DNA of 33,088 bases, taken from Fibrobacteria bacterium (GTDB taxonomy: Bacteria > Fibrobacterota > Fibrobacteria > UBA11236). This document shows positions 17,105 through 25,703 of the stretch, one piece after another (the stretch's first letter is position 1; the number at the start of each line of letters is the position of its first letter). The notes beneath the pieces were generated by a model. It saw only the letters and a list, made by a program, of their open reading frames with translations. It was not told the DNA's origin and did no database searches. The stretch is taken from assembly GCA_025360005.1 (NCBI GenBank), contig JANYDA010000020.1, positions 1 through 33,088 of the forward strand, read 5' to 3'. Made by a program: the position numbers and the translations under genes.

Positions 17105-18133
17105 ATGGCCAGCGCATTTTCGAACTTGAAGGAATCCTTGGTCCGAGAACCCCAGTCATGGGCCGTCACCGGCGCGGCCGGTTTCATCGGATCCCATCTC
17201 CTGGAACACCTCCTGCGCCTGGGCCAAACCGTCACCGGCTTCGATAACTTCGCCACCGGCCATCGCCGCAACCTGGAAGACGTGCGCAAGCTTGTCGGAG
17301 AAGCCGCATGGGCGCGCTTTCGATTCGTCGAGGGCGATATCCGCGACGCGGAAGCCTGCCGCCGGGCCGTCGCCGTCGCCCGCTACGTGCTCCACCAGGC
17401 CGCGCTGGGCTCCGTCCCTCGCTCCATCGCCGATCCGCACACCACCCACGCGGTCAACGTGGATGGAACTCTCAACATCCTCATCGCCGCGCGCGACGCC
17501 AGGGTCAAGCGCGTGGTCTATGCTTCCAGCAGCTCCGTCTACGGGGACGAGCCGAACCTCCCCAAGCGCGAGGATCGCGTGGGCAAGCCGCTCTCTCCGT
17601 ACGCGCTCACCAAATGGATCAACGAACTCTACGCCGGCATCTTCATGCGCACCTACGGGCTGGAAAGCGCCGGCCTGCGTTACTTCAACGTCTTCGGCGC
17701 GCGCCAGGATCCGGAAGGGCAGTATGCCGCCGTGATTCCCAAGTGGACCGCCGCCCTCATCAAAGGCCAACCCGTGCGCGTGAACGGCCAGGGTGAAATC
17801 AGCCGCGACTTCTGCTACGTGGAGAACGTGGTGCAAGCGAACCTATTGGCCGCCACCGCGCCGGAGGCTGCCGGGCACGCCTTCAACGTGGCGCTCAACG
17901 ATCGCATCGACCTCAACCAACTGTTCGAGCATCTGCGGATCCGCTTGCTCCCGCATTTCCCGCATCTCAAGGATGTCCGTCCCGAATACGGCCCCTATCG
18001 CGAAGGCGATATCATGCATTCGCTGGCGGATATTTCCCAAGCGAGGAAACTCCTGGGTTACCAACCAACGCATACGGTGTCGCAAGGATTGGATGCGGCC
18101 ATGGATTGGTATCGCGCCAACGTTGCGGTTTAG
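17105..18133 (+). CDS. wbpP: UDP-N-acetylhexosamine 4-epimerase, WbpP/TviC type
   Basis: An extended short-chain dehydrogenase/reductase that interconverts UDP-GlcNAc and UDP-GalNAc (or the uronic acid forms), supplying activated sugars for surface polysaccharide. The NAD-binding loop is [11 protein letters not shown]. The catalytic SSSSVYG and SPYALTK (Tyr-xxx-Lys) motifs and the [12 protein letters not shown] substrate loop match the WbpP/WbgU/TviC group, as does the long N-terminal arm before the NAD loop. The ATG at 17105 follows GGGGGAACG and gives 342 residues, almost the length of WbpP. The open frame reaches upstream to 16997, but that part has no family match. The C-rich repeat copy B begins right after its stop codon. 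Confidence 0.88.
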   Translation: MASAFSNLKESLVREPQSWAVTGAAGFIGSHLLEHLLRLGQTVTGFDNFATGHRRNLEDVRKLVGEAAWARFRFVEGDIRDAEACRRAVAVARYVLHQAALGSVPRSIADPHTTHAVNVDGTLNILIAARDARVKRVVYASSSSVYGDEPNLPKREDRVGKPLSPYALTKWINELYAGIFMRTYGLESAGLRYFNVFGARQDPEGQYAAVIPKWTAALIKGQPVRVNGQGEISRDFCYVENVVQANLLAATAPEAAGHAFNVALNDRIDLNQLFEHLRIRLLPHFPHLKDVRPEYGPYREGDIMHSLADISQARKLLGYQPTHTVSQGLDAAMDWYRANVAV

Positions 18134-18297
18134 CGGTCAGTTTCCACAACCTCACCCCACACGCCCGCCGCCCACGCGCTCAACCTCAATTCCCCTCTTC
18201 CCTTCCCGTGTCCCACCCCCGCGCGGTTTTCCGAAGCTTAGTCCCAACCCCGTCGCGGTCCCCCGACCCCTGGATCCGCCCAACCCCCCGCGACCCG
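18134..18297 (+). repeat. C-rich post-stop repeat, copy B
   Basis: This starts directly after the epimerase stop codon and lies between the ends of two convergent genes. It aligns over about 160 bases with the reverse complement of 13828-13990; the core is 18212-18286, differing from copy A at only a handful of positions. Bases 18141-18220 are strongly C-rich and G-poor in the sense of the epimerase mRNA, as in Rho-dependent terminators. Both copies stand in the same orientation relative to their upstream gene. Confidence 0.8.
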
Positions 18298-18337
18298 CTC
18301 TTAGCGACCCGCAGTCCGCACTCGCTCCAGGGCCGAA

Positions 18338-19780
18338 CTACCGCGCGCCGTGGCCGGTGATGACCACCCACACCGTCCGCACCAGGATCAAGAGGTCCAA
18401 GGAGATGGACATGTTCTCGAAGTACCACAGATCGAAAAGCACCTTGGTCTTCACGTCGTCGATGTTGGTATCGTAGCGATGCTTCACCTGGGCCCAGCCG
18501 GTGAGGCCGGGTTTCATCTTGAGGCGGCGCAGGTAGAGGGGCACCTCGTGCTTGAGCTGGTTGATGAAATGCTGGCGTTCCGGGCGCGGGCCCACCAGGC
18601 TCATGTCCCCGATCAGGATGCACCACAGCTGGGGCAGCTCGTCGATGCGGCTGCGGCGCAGGAAGCGGCCCAGCCGGGTAACGCGCGAGTCACCCTGGGT
18701 GGCCCATTGCGGACCCTGCTTTTCCGCGTCCGTGCGCATGGTGCGGAATTTGTGGACCCGGATGCGCTTGCCGTACAGGCCGATGCGTTCCTGGCTGTAG
18801 AAGACGGGCCCGGGCGAATCCAGCTTGATCCACAAGGCGGTGAGCAGCATCAGCGGGAAGGCGAGTACCAACACCGCGGCGGAAAGGGTGATGTCCATCA
18901 GGCGCTTGATCTTGGCTTCCCAGGCGGGCATGTGCTCGGGGAAAAGCACTTTGAGGGTGATGCCGTGCACGGCGCTGGTTTTGAAATGGCCGCTGGCCAC
19001 GTCGTAGAGATCCGGTACGATGAAGATGGAGAGCGGGAATTCGGCCACGTGGGAGAGCACGCGGATGATCTCGTTATGGGACGCGGAATCGTGGCTGATG
19101 ATGATGCCGCCGATGCGGTGCTTGGGGATTATTTCCGGCAGGTCCGCGTACTTGCCGAGCACGGGCACGCCCTGGAACTCCTTGCCCTTGAGCGAAGCGT
19201 TCTCATCCACGTAGCCGAACAACTGCCAGCCCATTTCCGGCACCTCCCGCAATTGGCGTTGCAGTTGGCCGCCGGCTTCGGTGGCGCCCAGGATCAGGAC
19301 GCGATCGAGCCCGATGCCTTTGCGCAGCAAGCGCCGCACCAGACCCTGGGCCAACATGCGGAAGCCGTTGACGGAGATGAGAAAAGTGCCCCAATAGGAA
19401 CCGAAGGAGGCGGCGCGCGACCAGGTGAATACGTGGCTCAGGCGGTGATCGTAAATCTGCTCCAGGATGTCCGAGCCGGTGGTCACGGCGAATATGATCA
19501 GGCAGCCGGTGGTGATCTCCTTGGACACCACCAGCAACTGCACCGCCCGCGATTGCAGGTACCAATCGCGGTACAGGCCGCTGATGAAGAAGTAGGCGAT
19601 CCAGATGAGCGAAAGGATGAAGGTAACACGGGTGAAATGGGCGAAGTCGCGGCCGGGATCGAAGGAGTCCGGAAAGAGATTGCTTTTGTAACGCATCCAA
19701 AAGATGAACGCGAAAGAAAGGTTGATCGATACCGCGTCGGAAAAGAAAATGAGGTATTTCTCGAATTTTCTGGCGAGCAT
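18338..19780 (-). CDS. Polyprenyl glycosylphosphotransferase (WbaP/WcaJ type)
   Basis: Starts surface-polysaccharide repeat units by moving a sugar 1-phosphate from a nucleotide sugar to undecaprenyl phosphate in the inner membrane. The 480-residue protein has the full family layout. Hydrophobic segments lie at about residues 10-30, 50-70, 85-105 and 125-145. A CoA-binding-like Rossmann domain follows (VLILGATEAGG, about 182-290), then a membrane re-entrant helix at about 303-325. The catalytic domain shows SPGPVFYSQERIG, HKFRTM, RIDELPQLW and GDMSLVGPRPE. The ATG at 19780 fits the usual N-terminus. It converges on the epimerase gene, and the two ends flank repeat copy B. The transferred sugar cannot be told from sequence. 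The 204-bp spacer 19781-19984 shows nothing recognisable. Confidence 0.93.
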   Translation of the reverse strand: MLARKFEKYLIFFSDAVSINLSFAFIFWMRYKSNLFPDSFDPGRDFAHFTRVTFILSLIWIAYFFISGLYRDWYLQSRAVQLLVVSKEITTGCLIIFAVTTGSDILEQIYDHRLSHVFTWSRAASFGSYWGTFLISVNGFRMLAQGLVRRLLRKGIGLDRVLILGATEAGGQLQRQLREVPEMGWQLFGYVDENASLKGKEFQGVPVLGKYADLPEIIPKHRIGGIIISHDSASHNEIIRVLSHVAEFPLSIFIVPDLYDVASGHFKTSAVHGITLKVLFPEHMPAWEAKIKRLMDITLSAAVLVLAFPLMLLTALWIKLDSPGPVFYSQERIGLYGKRIRVHKFRTMRTDAEKQGPQWATQGDSRVTRLGRFLRRSRIDELPQLWCILIGDMSLVGPRPERQHFINQLKHEVPLYLRRLKMKPGLTGWAQVKHRYDTNIDDVKTKVLFDLWYFENMSISLDLLILVRTVWVVITGHGAR

Positions 19781-19984
19781 GGGGTTTCCGGCGAGTTGCG
19801 GTTCCGGGTTAAATTACAAGGAAAAGGGAAGGCCGGGATATGGGATCGGATGCCTCCCGACCGGGCGGGAAGTTCCCGAAATGAATCCTCCGAGCCCAAT
19901 TAACAATCGGTGCGAAACCTTTACATGGCCGTGACACTCAATGGCTCCGGCAGGTAAGCCGTACCGGGGCTATTCCCAATCCCT

Positions 19985-21310
19985 CTACCGATAGAAGCGC
20001 AAAACCTGGGTGGGCGCCTGAATGATATCCAGCGCATCGATTCGCTTGAGCGCTTTGCTGACCTTGGCGTTCCTGGTCGCGTGGGTCAGGAAGATGACCG
20101 GCACATGCTCGGGGTCATGCTCCGGCTTTTGCATCAGCGCGCGGATGGAGATACCCTCTTCTCCTAGGATGGCCGTGACCTTGGCTAGCACGCCCGGTTG
20201 GTCCACGGCGGTGAGCCGCAGGTAGAATTCGGTTTCCAATTCGCCGATGGGCAGGAGTTCGGCGCGGTTGTCCGCGGAGAAGAACCCCATGCCCTGGGCG
20301 ATGGGATGCCCCGTTGCCAACTGGCGCGCCAGGGAAACCAGGTCGGCGATGACGGAGCTGGCGGTAGGCAGTTTGCCCGCGCCCGCCCCGGTCAGGAGGA
20401 TGGGCCCCACCGAAGAGGTCTTCACGAACACGGCGTTGAGGACGCCGTCCACCGTAGCCAACTGATGCTTCTTTTCGAGCAAGGCAGGGTACACATTGGC
20501 CTGGATATTCCCGGTCTTGTCCTGAGAGACGATGCCCAGCAGTTTGATGGCGAAGCCCATCTCTTCGGCCATCTGGATGTCGATGGCGGAGATGGTGGTG
20601 ATGCCTTCCACGCTCATGCTCGCGTAGTCGACGTATTTGCCGTAGCACAGGGAGGCCAAAAGCGCCACCTTATGCGCCGAGTCCGTGCCTTCGATGTCGA
20701 AGGAAGGATCCGCTTCCGCATAGCCCAACTCCTGCGCGGCCTTGAGTGCTCTCTCGAAAGAGAGTTTTTTGCCCGTCATCTCCGAAAGGATGTAGTTGCA
20801 GGTGCCGTTGATGATGCAGGCCAGGCCGTGGATATCATTGGCGATGAAGGATTCCTGCAGGGTACGGATGATGGGGATACCGCCGCCCACAGCGGCCTCG
20901 AACAGGAGGAAGCAACCGCTCTTCTGGGCGAGCGGGAACAGATCCTTGCCGTGTTTGGCGAGCAGGGCTTTGTTGGCGGTGATAACGTGTTTTTTATGCT
21001 TGAAGGCGGATTCTATCCATGCTTTGGGGGCGTCCTCGCCGCCCGCCACTTCCAGCACCACATCCACGTCCGGACGGGAAACCAGCTCCAGGGGGGATTG
21101 CGTCAAGAATGCCGGAGTTAAGGCCGGGTTCCCCGCTGCGGCTTTTCCTGTCTTGGCGTGATCAAGGCGCGTACGCGAACGGGAGCACAAAACTGTGATT
21201 TCGAAATCGAAGCCCAGATCGCGAAAGAAAAACTCCCGATGCTTTTCCATCAACTGTAAGACTCCGGATCCCACCGTACCCAAGCCGATAATTCCTACGC
21301 GTATCTTCAT
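19985..21310 (-). CDS. hom: Homoserine dehydrogenase
   Basis: Reduces aspartate semialdehyde to homoserine, the branch point toward threonine and methionine, in the cytoplasm. The start at ATG 21310 gives 441 residues, the standard length, and begins MKIRVGIIGLGTVGSG, the NAD(P)-binding loop. An upstream GTG at 21352 would add 14 residues with no family match and is not preferred. The catalytic stretch YAEADPSFDIEGTDSAHK carries the conserved Asp and Lys residues. The C-terminal 80 residues (about 360-441) form an ACT domain, which suggests feedback control by threonine. It stands alone, with no thrB, thrC or lysC nearby, between polysaccharide genes. Confidence 0.95.
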   Translation of the reverse strand: MKIRVGIIGLGTVGSGVLQLMEKHREFFFRDLGFDFEITVLCSRSRTRLDHAKTGKAAAGNPALTPAFLTQSPLELVSRPDVDVVLEVAGGEDAPKAWIESAFKHKKHVITANKALLAKHGKDLFPLAQKSGCFLLFEAAVGGGIPIIRTLQESFIANDIHGLACIINGTCNYILSEMTGKKLSFERALKAAQELGYAEADPSFDIEGTDSAHKVALLASLCYGKYVDYASMSVEGITTISAIDIQMAEEMGFAIKLLGIVSQDKTGNIQANVYPALLEKKHQLATVDGVLNAVFVKTSSVGPILLTGAGAGKLPTASSVIADLVSLARQLATGHPIAQGMGFFSADNRAELLPIGELETEFYLRLTAVDQPGVLAKVTAILGEEGISIRALMQKPEHDPEHVPVIFLTHATRNAKVSKALKRIDALDIIQAPTQVLRFYR

Positions 21311-21397
21311 GTCCCGGAATTTAGCAAGAAGGGGGTAGTTTTGCCGCTTCACGAAAGAATGCGCGGTGCGGCTAATCCCCTACGCGCGTCCGCCGCC

Positions 21398-22879
21398 TTG
21401 TGGCTTACATTGCCAAAATCCCTGCTGCTTTTCCTGCCGATCCTTCTTTGTTTACCTGTCTGGGCAGGGGGACTGTAGGTATCGCCCCAGGCGCGGTTAA
21501 CCGCAGCTTGTTCTGCCGTCGATCCATGCGGCTTGTTGCAGGCCCGAGAGCGGGCCAGGGCATTGCTTCCCGCAGCGATGGGTGACATGATTGTGCAATT
21601 GGGCGGGGGCGCTTATGCATTGAAGGCTTCATTTACCCTGGATGCTCGTGACGCGGGGGTCCCGGGGTGCATATGGTTTACCACGCGACTCCGGGGCAGA
21701 TCTCGATCCTCAGCGGAGGCCGGCAGGTGACGGGTTGGAAACTATTCGACGCGGACAAGAATATCTGGTACGCCCGGGTTCCCATGGGCCTCCGCACGCG
21801 ACAGATTTACATCAACGAGGTCTGCGCCACCCGGGCCCGCAGTCAAATGGATGCAGCCAAGCTCCCCCGAAGGCTACCCGGATCTGCAAAGCACCTATCA
21901 GTACGGCGATGACGAATACGGCGGGAACAAGATTCCTTCCTCGGTGGCGTTTTGGTTCACCGACAGCCTGGTTGTGGAGAGAAATGCATTCCGATCCCTG
22001 GGAGGCAACGGTCCCGCACTGGAAGCCGGGTCTCGCCACGCCCGGATTTCCGGGAATACGATGGCGGATATTTCCGGGAACGGACTGCATATCGGGAACA
22101 TCACGGCAAACCCGGACGACAGGCGGGAAAGGGTGGAGGACGTCACGGTCGACAATAATTCCGTTCCCCGCATCGGCCAGGATTACCATGGCGCCAGCGG
22201 CATATTCGTGGGATATGTCGCGGAAACGCGCATTCTCAACAATGAAATCAGCGAGGTGCCTTACACGGGGATCTCCGTGGGATGGGGTTGGGGGCGCGCT
22301 TCGATCATGAAGAACAACGAGGTAGCTTTCAACCATAGCCACAACCACATGAACGCGCTGGTGAACGGAGGGGGGGTCTACACCTTGGGTGCACAACCGG
22401 GCACACGCATCCACCACAATGACGTTCGTGATCAAGCGCACGAATACGGCGGCCTATATCCAGATCAGGGATCGAGCTATCTGCGGATGGACAGTAATGT
22501 CGTTCAAGGTGCAAACCAGTGGATTTTCATGTCGAACGGCGATATGAACGGCAATACCATTGTCGGGAATTATTCCGATACGCGCACCGCCGTGATGGTC
22601 GGAGTTGATTGCCAGGTGGACCCCAACCATGTGGTTTCCGATGGACAATGGCCCAGCGAGGCCCTGGACATCATCGCCGGGTCGGGACTGGAGATGCGCT
22701 TCCGGGAAGGATCCCATCCGACGGGCGTCTTTTCGTCCCCCCGCGGCCAAGCCAAGGAAACGCGTTCGATTCCCAAACCCGAATCCGCACCATTCAAAAA
22801 CGCTCCTCATGGTGGGATGTGGCGATGGGTAGCGCCGGCGCGCGATCGGAACCTTTTGGGAGCGGCGATGGACCGTTAA
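21398..22879 (+). pseudogene. Decayed right-handed parallel beta-helix protein
   Basis: Remains of a secreted beta-helix (polysaccharide-lyase-like) gene, spread over two frames. A signal-peptide-like start (TTG 21398, LLLFLPILLCLPVWA) runs into a TAG at 21476. The TAG stands where related proteins usually have Tyr before VSPQ. The frame continues as LGGGAYALKASFTLDARDAGVPG, then a frameshift near 21660-21668 leads to ILSGGRQVTGWKLFDADKNIW and RQIYINEVCATRAR. Near 21840 the frame changes again straight to WMQPSSPEGYPDLQS, skipping what I judge from family knowledge to be some 130-200 residues. The last part, 21851-22879, keeps a good beta-helix run (GNGLHIGNI, GIFVGYV, PYTGISVGWGWG). The C-terminal piece could still be translated from the ATG at 21851, but without a signal peptide. 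Confidence 0.85.
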
Positions 22880-22956
22880 TGCGGTTTCCGCGGAAGGGGT
22901 TCCGGGAGCTTGATTTTCGGTTTTTTTCTACCTTTACCCGTGCAAATAAATACCCT

Positions 22957-23023
22957 ATCGCCGGGAACGGCGATCCGATTAAAGTCTCCCAAACAGCCAT
23001 TGGCAATCGGCGGTTTGGGAGGC
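22957..23023 (+). promoter_or_regulatory. Structured leader of gmd with two hairpins
   Basis: Two strong perfect stems precede gmd. ATCGCCG (22957-22963) pairs with CGGCGAT (22968-22974) around a GGAA loop of the stable GNRA type. CTCCCAAAC (22986-22994) pairs with GTTTGGGAG (23013-23021), extended by a G-U and a G-C pair, and its loop can form a further GCC/GGC helix. The second ends just before the AAGGAAAG ribosome-binding site. A TAAATA box at 22947 would place the mRNA start near 22957. It fits no riboswitch class I know; it could be a regulatory leader or a 5' stabiliser. Confidence 0.5.
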
Positions 23024-23040
23024 AACAAGGAAAGTGAAGC

Positions 23041-24075
23041 ATGGCTAAGAAAGTGGCATTGGTCACCGGCATTACAGGACAAGATGGATCCTACCTGGCG
23101 GAATTCCTTCTGCAAAAAGGCTATGACGTCCATGGCATCATCCGCCGGACCTCGCTGTTCAACCGGGATAGAATCGAGGAGGCCCGTAACAAAGCCCGGA
23201 ATTCAGGCTTGGTATATGATCTCCATTACGGGGATATGGGCGATTCCAGCAGCCTGAATCGCATCATCGCCGCCACGCGTCCCGATGAAGTGTACAACCT
23301 GGCGGCCCAAAGCCATGTGCAGGTTTCTTTCGACTCCCCCGAGTTCACCGCCGATGTCGATGCCACCGGAGTCCTGCGTTTAATGGAAGCAGTGCGCAGC
23401 AACAAATTGCCCAGCCGCATCTACCAGGCTTCCACTTCCGAGCTTTTCGGAAAAGTGATGGAAGTGCCGCAATCGGAGAAAACACCCTTCTACCCCCGTT
23501 CGCCGTACGGGGTGGCCAAGCTTTACGCATACTGGATCGTCAAGAATTACCGGGAATCCTATAACATGCATGCCAGCAACGGCATCCTGTTCAACCATGA
23601 ATCGCCCCGCCGCGGGGAGAATTTCGTGACCCGCAAAGTCACCCTTTCTCTGGCCAAGATCAAAGCTGGCCTGCAGCAAACCGTTCGCATGGGTAACCTA
23701 GACTCCCAGCGCGATTGGGGTTATGCCAAGGACTACGTGGAGATGATGTGGATAATGCTCCAGCAGCCGGAGCCGGATGATTATGTAGCCGCGACGGGGG
23801 AAATGCACACAATTCGGGAGTTCATCGAAAAAGCCGCCCCCTATGCGGGATATGAGATCGCCTGGGAAGGCGAAGGCGTTAAGGAAGTCGGCCGGGATCG
23901 GAAATCCGGCAAGGTCATCGTCGAGGTGGATCCGAAATTCTTCCGCCCCTCCGAAGTGGAGCAATTGCTCGGTGATCCCACCAAGGCAAAGAAAAAGCTG
24001 GGCTGGGAGCCCAAGGTGAAATTCGAGGAGCTGGTGGAAATCATGATGAAGGCCGACCTCAAGGCCTTCGCCTGA
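23041..24075 (+). CDS. gmd: GDP-mannose 4,6-dehydratase
   Basis: Turns GDP-mannose into GDP-4-keto-6-deoxymannose, the precursor of GDP-fucose, GDP-rhamnose, GDP-perosamine and related sugars. The 344 residues match the family. The NADP-binding loop is [16 protein letters not shown] (residues 9-24), followed by RRTS, the [14 protein letters not shown] segment, the catalytic STSELFG and [10 protein letters not shown] (Tyr-xxx-Lys) and the [16 protein letters not shown] substrate loop. The ATG at 23041 has AAGGA eight bases upstream. No partner reductase or epimerase (fcl, rmd or per) is in the window, so the final sugar is unknown. A clear hairpin follows the gene, and a structured leader precedes it. 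Confidence 0.97.
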   Translation: MAKKVALVTGITGQDGSYLAEFLLQKGYDVHGIIRRTSLFNRDRIEEARNKARNSGLVYDLHYGDMGDSSSLNRIIAATRPDEVYNLAAQSHVQVSFDSPEFTADVDATGVLRLMEAVRSNKLPSRIYQASTSELFGKVMEVPQSEKTPFYPRSPYGVAKLYAYWIVKNYRESYNMHASNGILFNHESPRRGENFVTRKVTLSLAKIKAGLQQTVRMGNLDSQRDWGYAKDYVEMMWIMLQQPEPDDYVAATGEMHTIREFIEKAAPYAGYEIAWEGEGVKEVGRDRKSGKVIVEVDPKFFRPSEVEQLLGDPTKAKKKLGWEPKVKFEELVEIMMKADLKAFA

Positions 24076-24081
24076 CCCCGG

Positions 24082-24103
24082 GAGGGGCGTGTACCCGCCC
24101 CTC
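24082..24103 (+). terminator. Intrinsic-type terminator after gmd
   Basis: A perfect 8-bp GC-rich stem GAGGGGCG (24082-24089) / CGCCCCTC (24096-24103) with the loop TGTACC, starting six bases after the gmd stop and followed by ATTCTAT. The U-tract is short, so termination may be partial and could let some transcription reach the Wzi-like gene 11 bases on. Confidence 0.65.
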
Positions 24104-24113
24104 ATTCTATCCC

Positions 24114-25673
24114 ATGGCGCTGCGAGACTCTCCCGTAATCCGAAACGCAAGCCTCGTACCTCTGATCGCAGCCATCGCTTTTTTCCTAGCCGTGTCCTCT
24201 TCCTATGGCCAGGGCAAACCTGATTTGGACATCCCCGCCGACAGCCCGGCTTTCCAGACCCTGCGTCGCATCCAGACCCGTTCCGGCCTCCTGTTACCGG
24301 GCCAGGCTTTTCCCCAAAGCGAATGGGCCGTGGAGCGCTACCTGGCCGACAAACGGGTCACCCCCGCGGATTCCGCCGCCTTAACCCTTTCCCTGCCGGG
24401 CTTTCGGCGCGAATGGATCCACTGGGCCGATACCGCCAGTCGTCATTCGCTCTACGTTTCCCCTGCCTTGAACCTGGCATGGCATGGCGAAACCCATACG
24501 GATTCCAACGATGCAGCCATGTTGGCTGGGGTGGGCGGGACCCTGTACGGCCAACTCGCCCCCCACCTTTCTTTCTATAGCCGAGGCATGGTTTATACGG
24601 AGTACACGGACAAGGCCCAGTTCACCCATCAGTTCAGCCCTGAACAAGGGGAAACCTATTCGGTGGAAAAAGGCGCCGGCGACAGCTTGCTGTCGGACAG
24701 GACGTTCAACCGCTTTGAATGTTACGTGCAGGCGGATCTGCCTTGGGGCATCACGCTGAAAGCCGGCCGCGACCGGGTCCACACGGGTCCGGGGTATTTC
24801 ACCTCCTTGATGGCCACGCGGGATACGCCGCCTTATTGGCTCATGGAGGCGCGCGTTGAATTCGCCCCCTGGCTTTCCCTGGACGACTACCTGTTGCGGA
24901 TGACCGATACCCGGCACGACATCCAGAAATACGCCAACCTGCACCGCTTCGAGTTCAAGCCCGGCAATTCTCTGAGCCTAGCCTTCCAGGACATCGTCAT
25001 CTACCAGGACCGGGATCCGGATTGGCGCTACGCCCTTCCGCTCGCCCCCCTTACCTTCACCGAATCGGATATGGGCGGCCCCGACAATTCCGCCATGGGC
25101 TTCGATTTCCTCTATGCAGGCGTTCGCAACCTGTCAGTCTGGGGAGAACTCTTCATTGATGACCTTTTAGGGCCGACCTCATTTTTCAACGACTTCTGGG
25201 AAAACCGTTGGGCGGGGCTCGCAGGATTCCAGGTCACCTCCCCGTTACCCCGGCTGGATGCGGACCTCGTGGTGGAATACGGCCATGTGGAACCTTGGAC
25301 CTACAATGGCCGCCAGGCCCAGACGAGCTTTAAGCATTTCAACGTGCCCAGCGCCAGCAGGTTGGGGCCGGATTCGCGCACGTGGGACGCCCAACTGTCC
25401 TATCGGCCGGTGAAGTGGGCGCAAGTGAAGGAACGGCTGGACTTCAGCGATAAGGGTCTGGGTCGCCAGGGCACCTTGGGAGTCATCCACGATGATGCGG
25501 TGGATGGGGTTACTAAAAGCTGGCTGAGCGGGCCCGTGGCCTCCCGGCGGGTTTGGGCACAGGAATTGGCCGTATCCTACCGCCAATTCCTATCTGTGGA
25601 TTTGGGATGGGCGATGGATTTCGGGGACGCTAAGGCTAATGAGCTGTCCGCGGGTTTGCGGGCGATGTGGTGA
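24114..25673 (+). CDS. Wzi-like outer-membrane capsule assembly protein
   Basis: A 519-residue protein with a signal peptide (about residues 1-32, hydrophobic core LVPLIAAIAFFLAVSSS). A helical stretch follows, then a long series of amphipathic beta-strands ending in an aromatic C-terminus (RAMW), as expected for an outer-membrane barrel. The segments LKAGRDRVHTGPGYFTSL and PPYWLMEARVEF match the typical pattern of the Wzi capsule-assembly family, whose known members bind and anchor capsule at the cell surface. Family call is by pattern. No good ribosome-binding site precedes the ATG, and a terminator lies in the 38-bp gap after gmd. The context of sugar-nucleotide genes agrees with a capsule role. 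Confidence 0.75.
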   Translation: MALRDSPVIRNASLVPLIAAIAFFLAVSSSYGQGKPDLDIPADSPAFQTLRRIQTRSGLLLPGQAFPQSEWAVERYLADKRVTPADSAALTLSLPGFRREWIHWADTASRHSLYVSPALNLAWHGETHTDSNDAAMLAGVGGTLYGQLAPHLSFYSRGMVYTEYTDKAQFTHQFSPEQGETYSVEKGAGDSLLSDRTFNRFECYVQADLPWGITLKAGRDRVHTGPGYFTSLMATRDTPPYWLMEARVEFAPWLSLDDYLLRMTDTRHDIQKYANLHRFEFKPGNSLSLAFQDIVIYQDRDPDWRYALPLAPLTFTESDMGGPDNSAMGFDFLYAGVRNLSVWGELFIDDLLGPTSFFNDFWENRWAGLAGFQVTSPLPRLDADLVVEYGHVEPWTYNGRQAQTSFKHFNVPSASRLGPDSRTWDAQLSYRPVKWAQVKERLDFSDKGLGRQGTLGVIHDDAVDGVTKSWLSGPVASRRVWAQELAVSYRQFLSVDLGWAMDFGDAKANELSAGLRAMW

Positions 25674-25703
25674 CTTGGTAAACTAGGAAAGTACCAGCTT
25701 CAA

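Noticed and set aside
18350-19903. A 517-residue plus-strand open frame opposite the sugar transferase
   Set aside because: The minus strand encodes the full set of WbaP/WcaJ motifs; the plus product is a His/Gln/Glu-rich shadow.
22984-23023. JUMPstart/ops element or c-di-GMP riboswitch before gmd
   Set aside because: The GGCGGTTTGGG stretch only partly resembles ops (GGCGGTAGCGTG), and the conserved c-di-GMP riboswitch core bases are absent.
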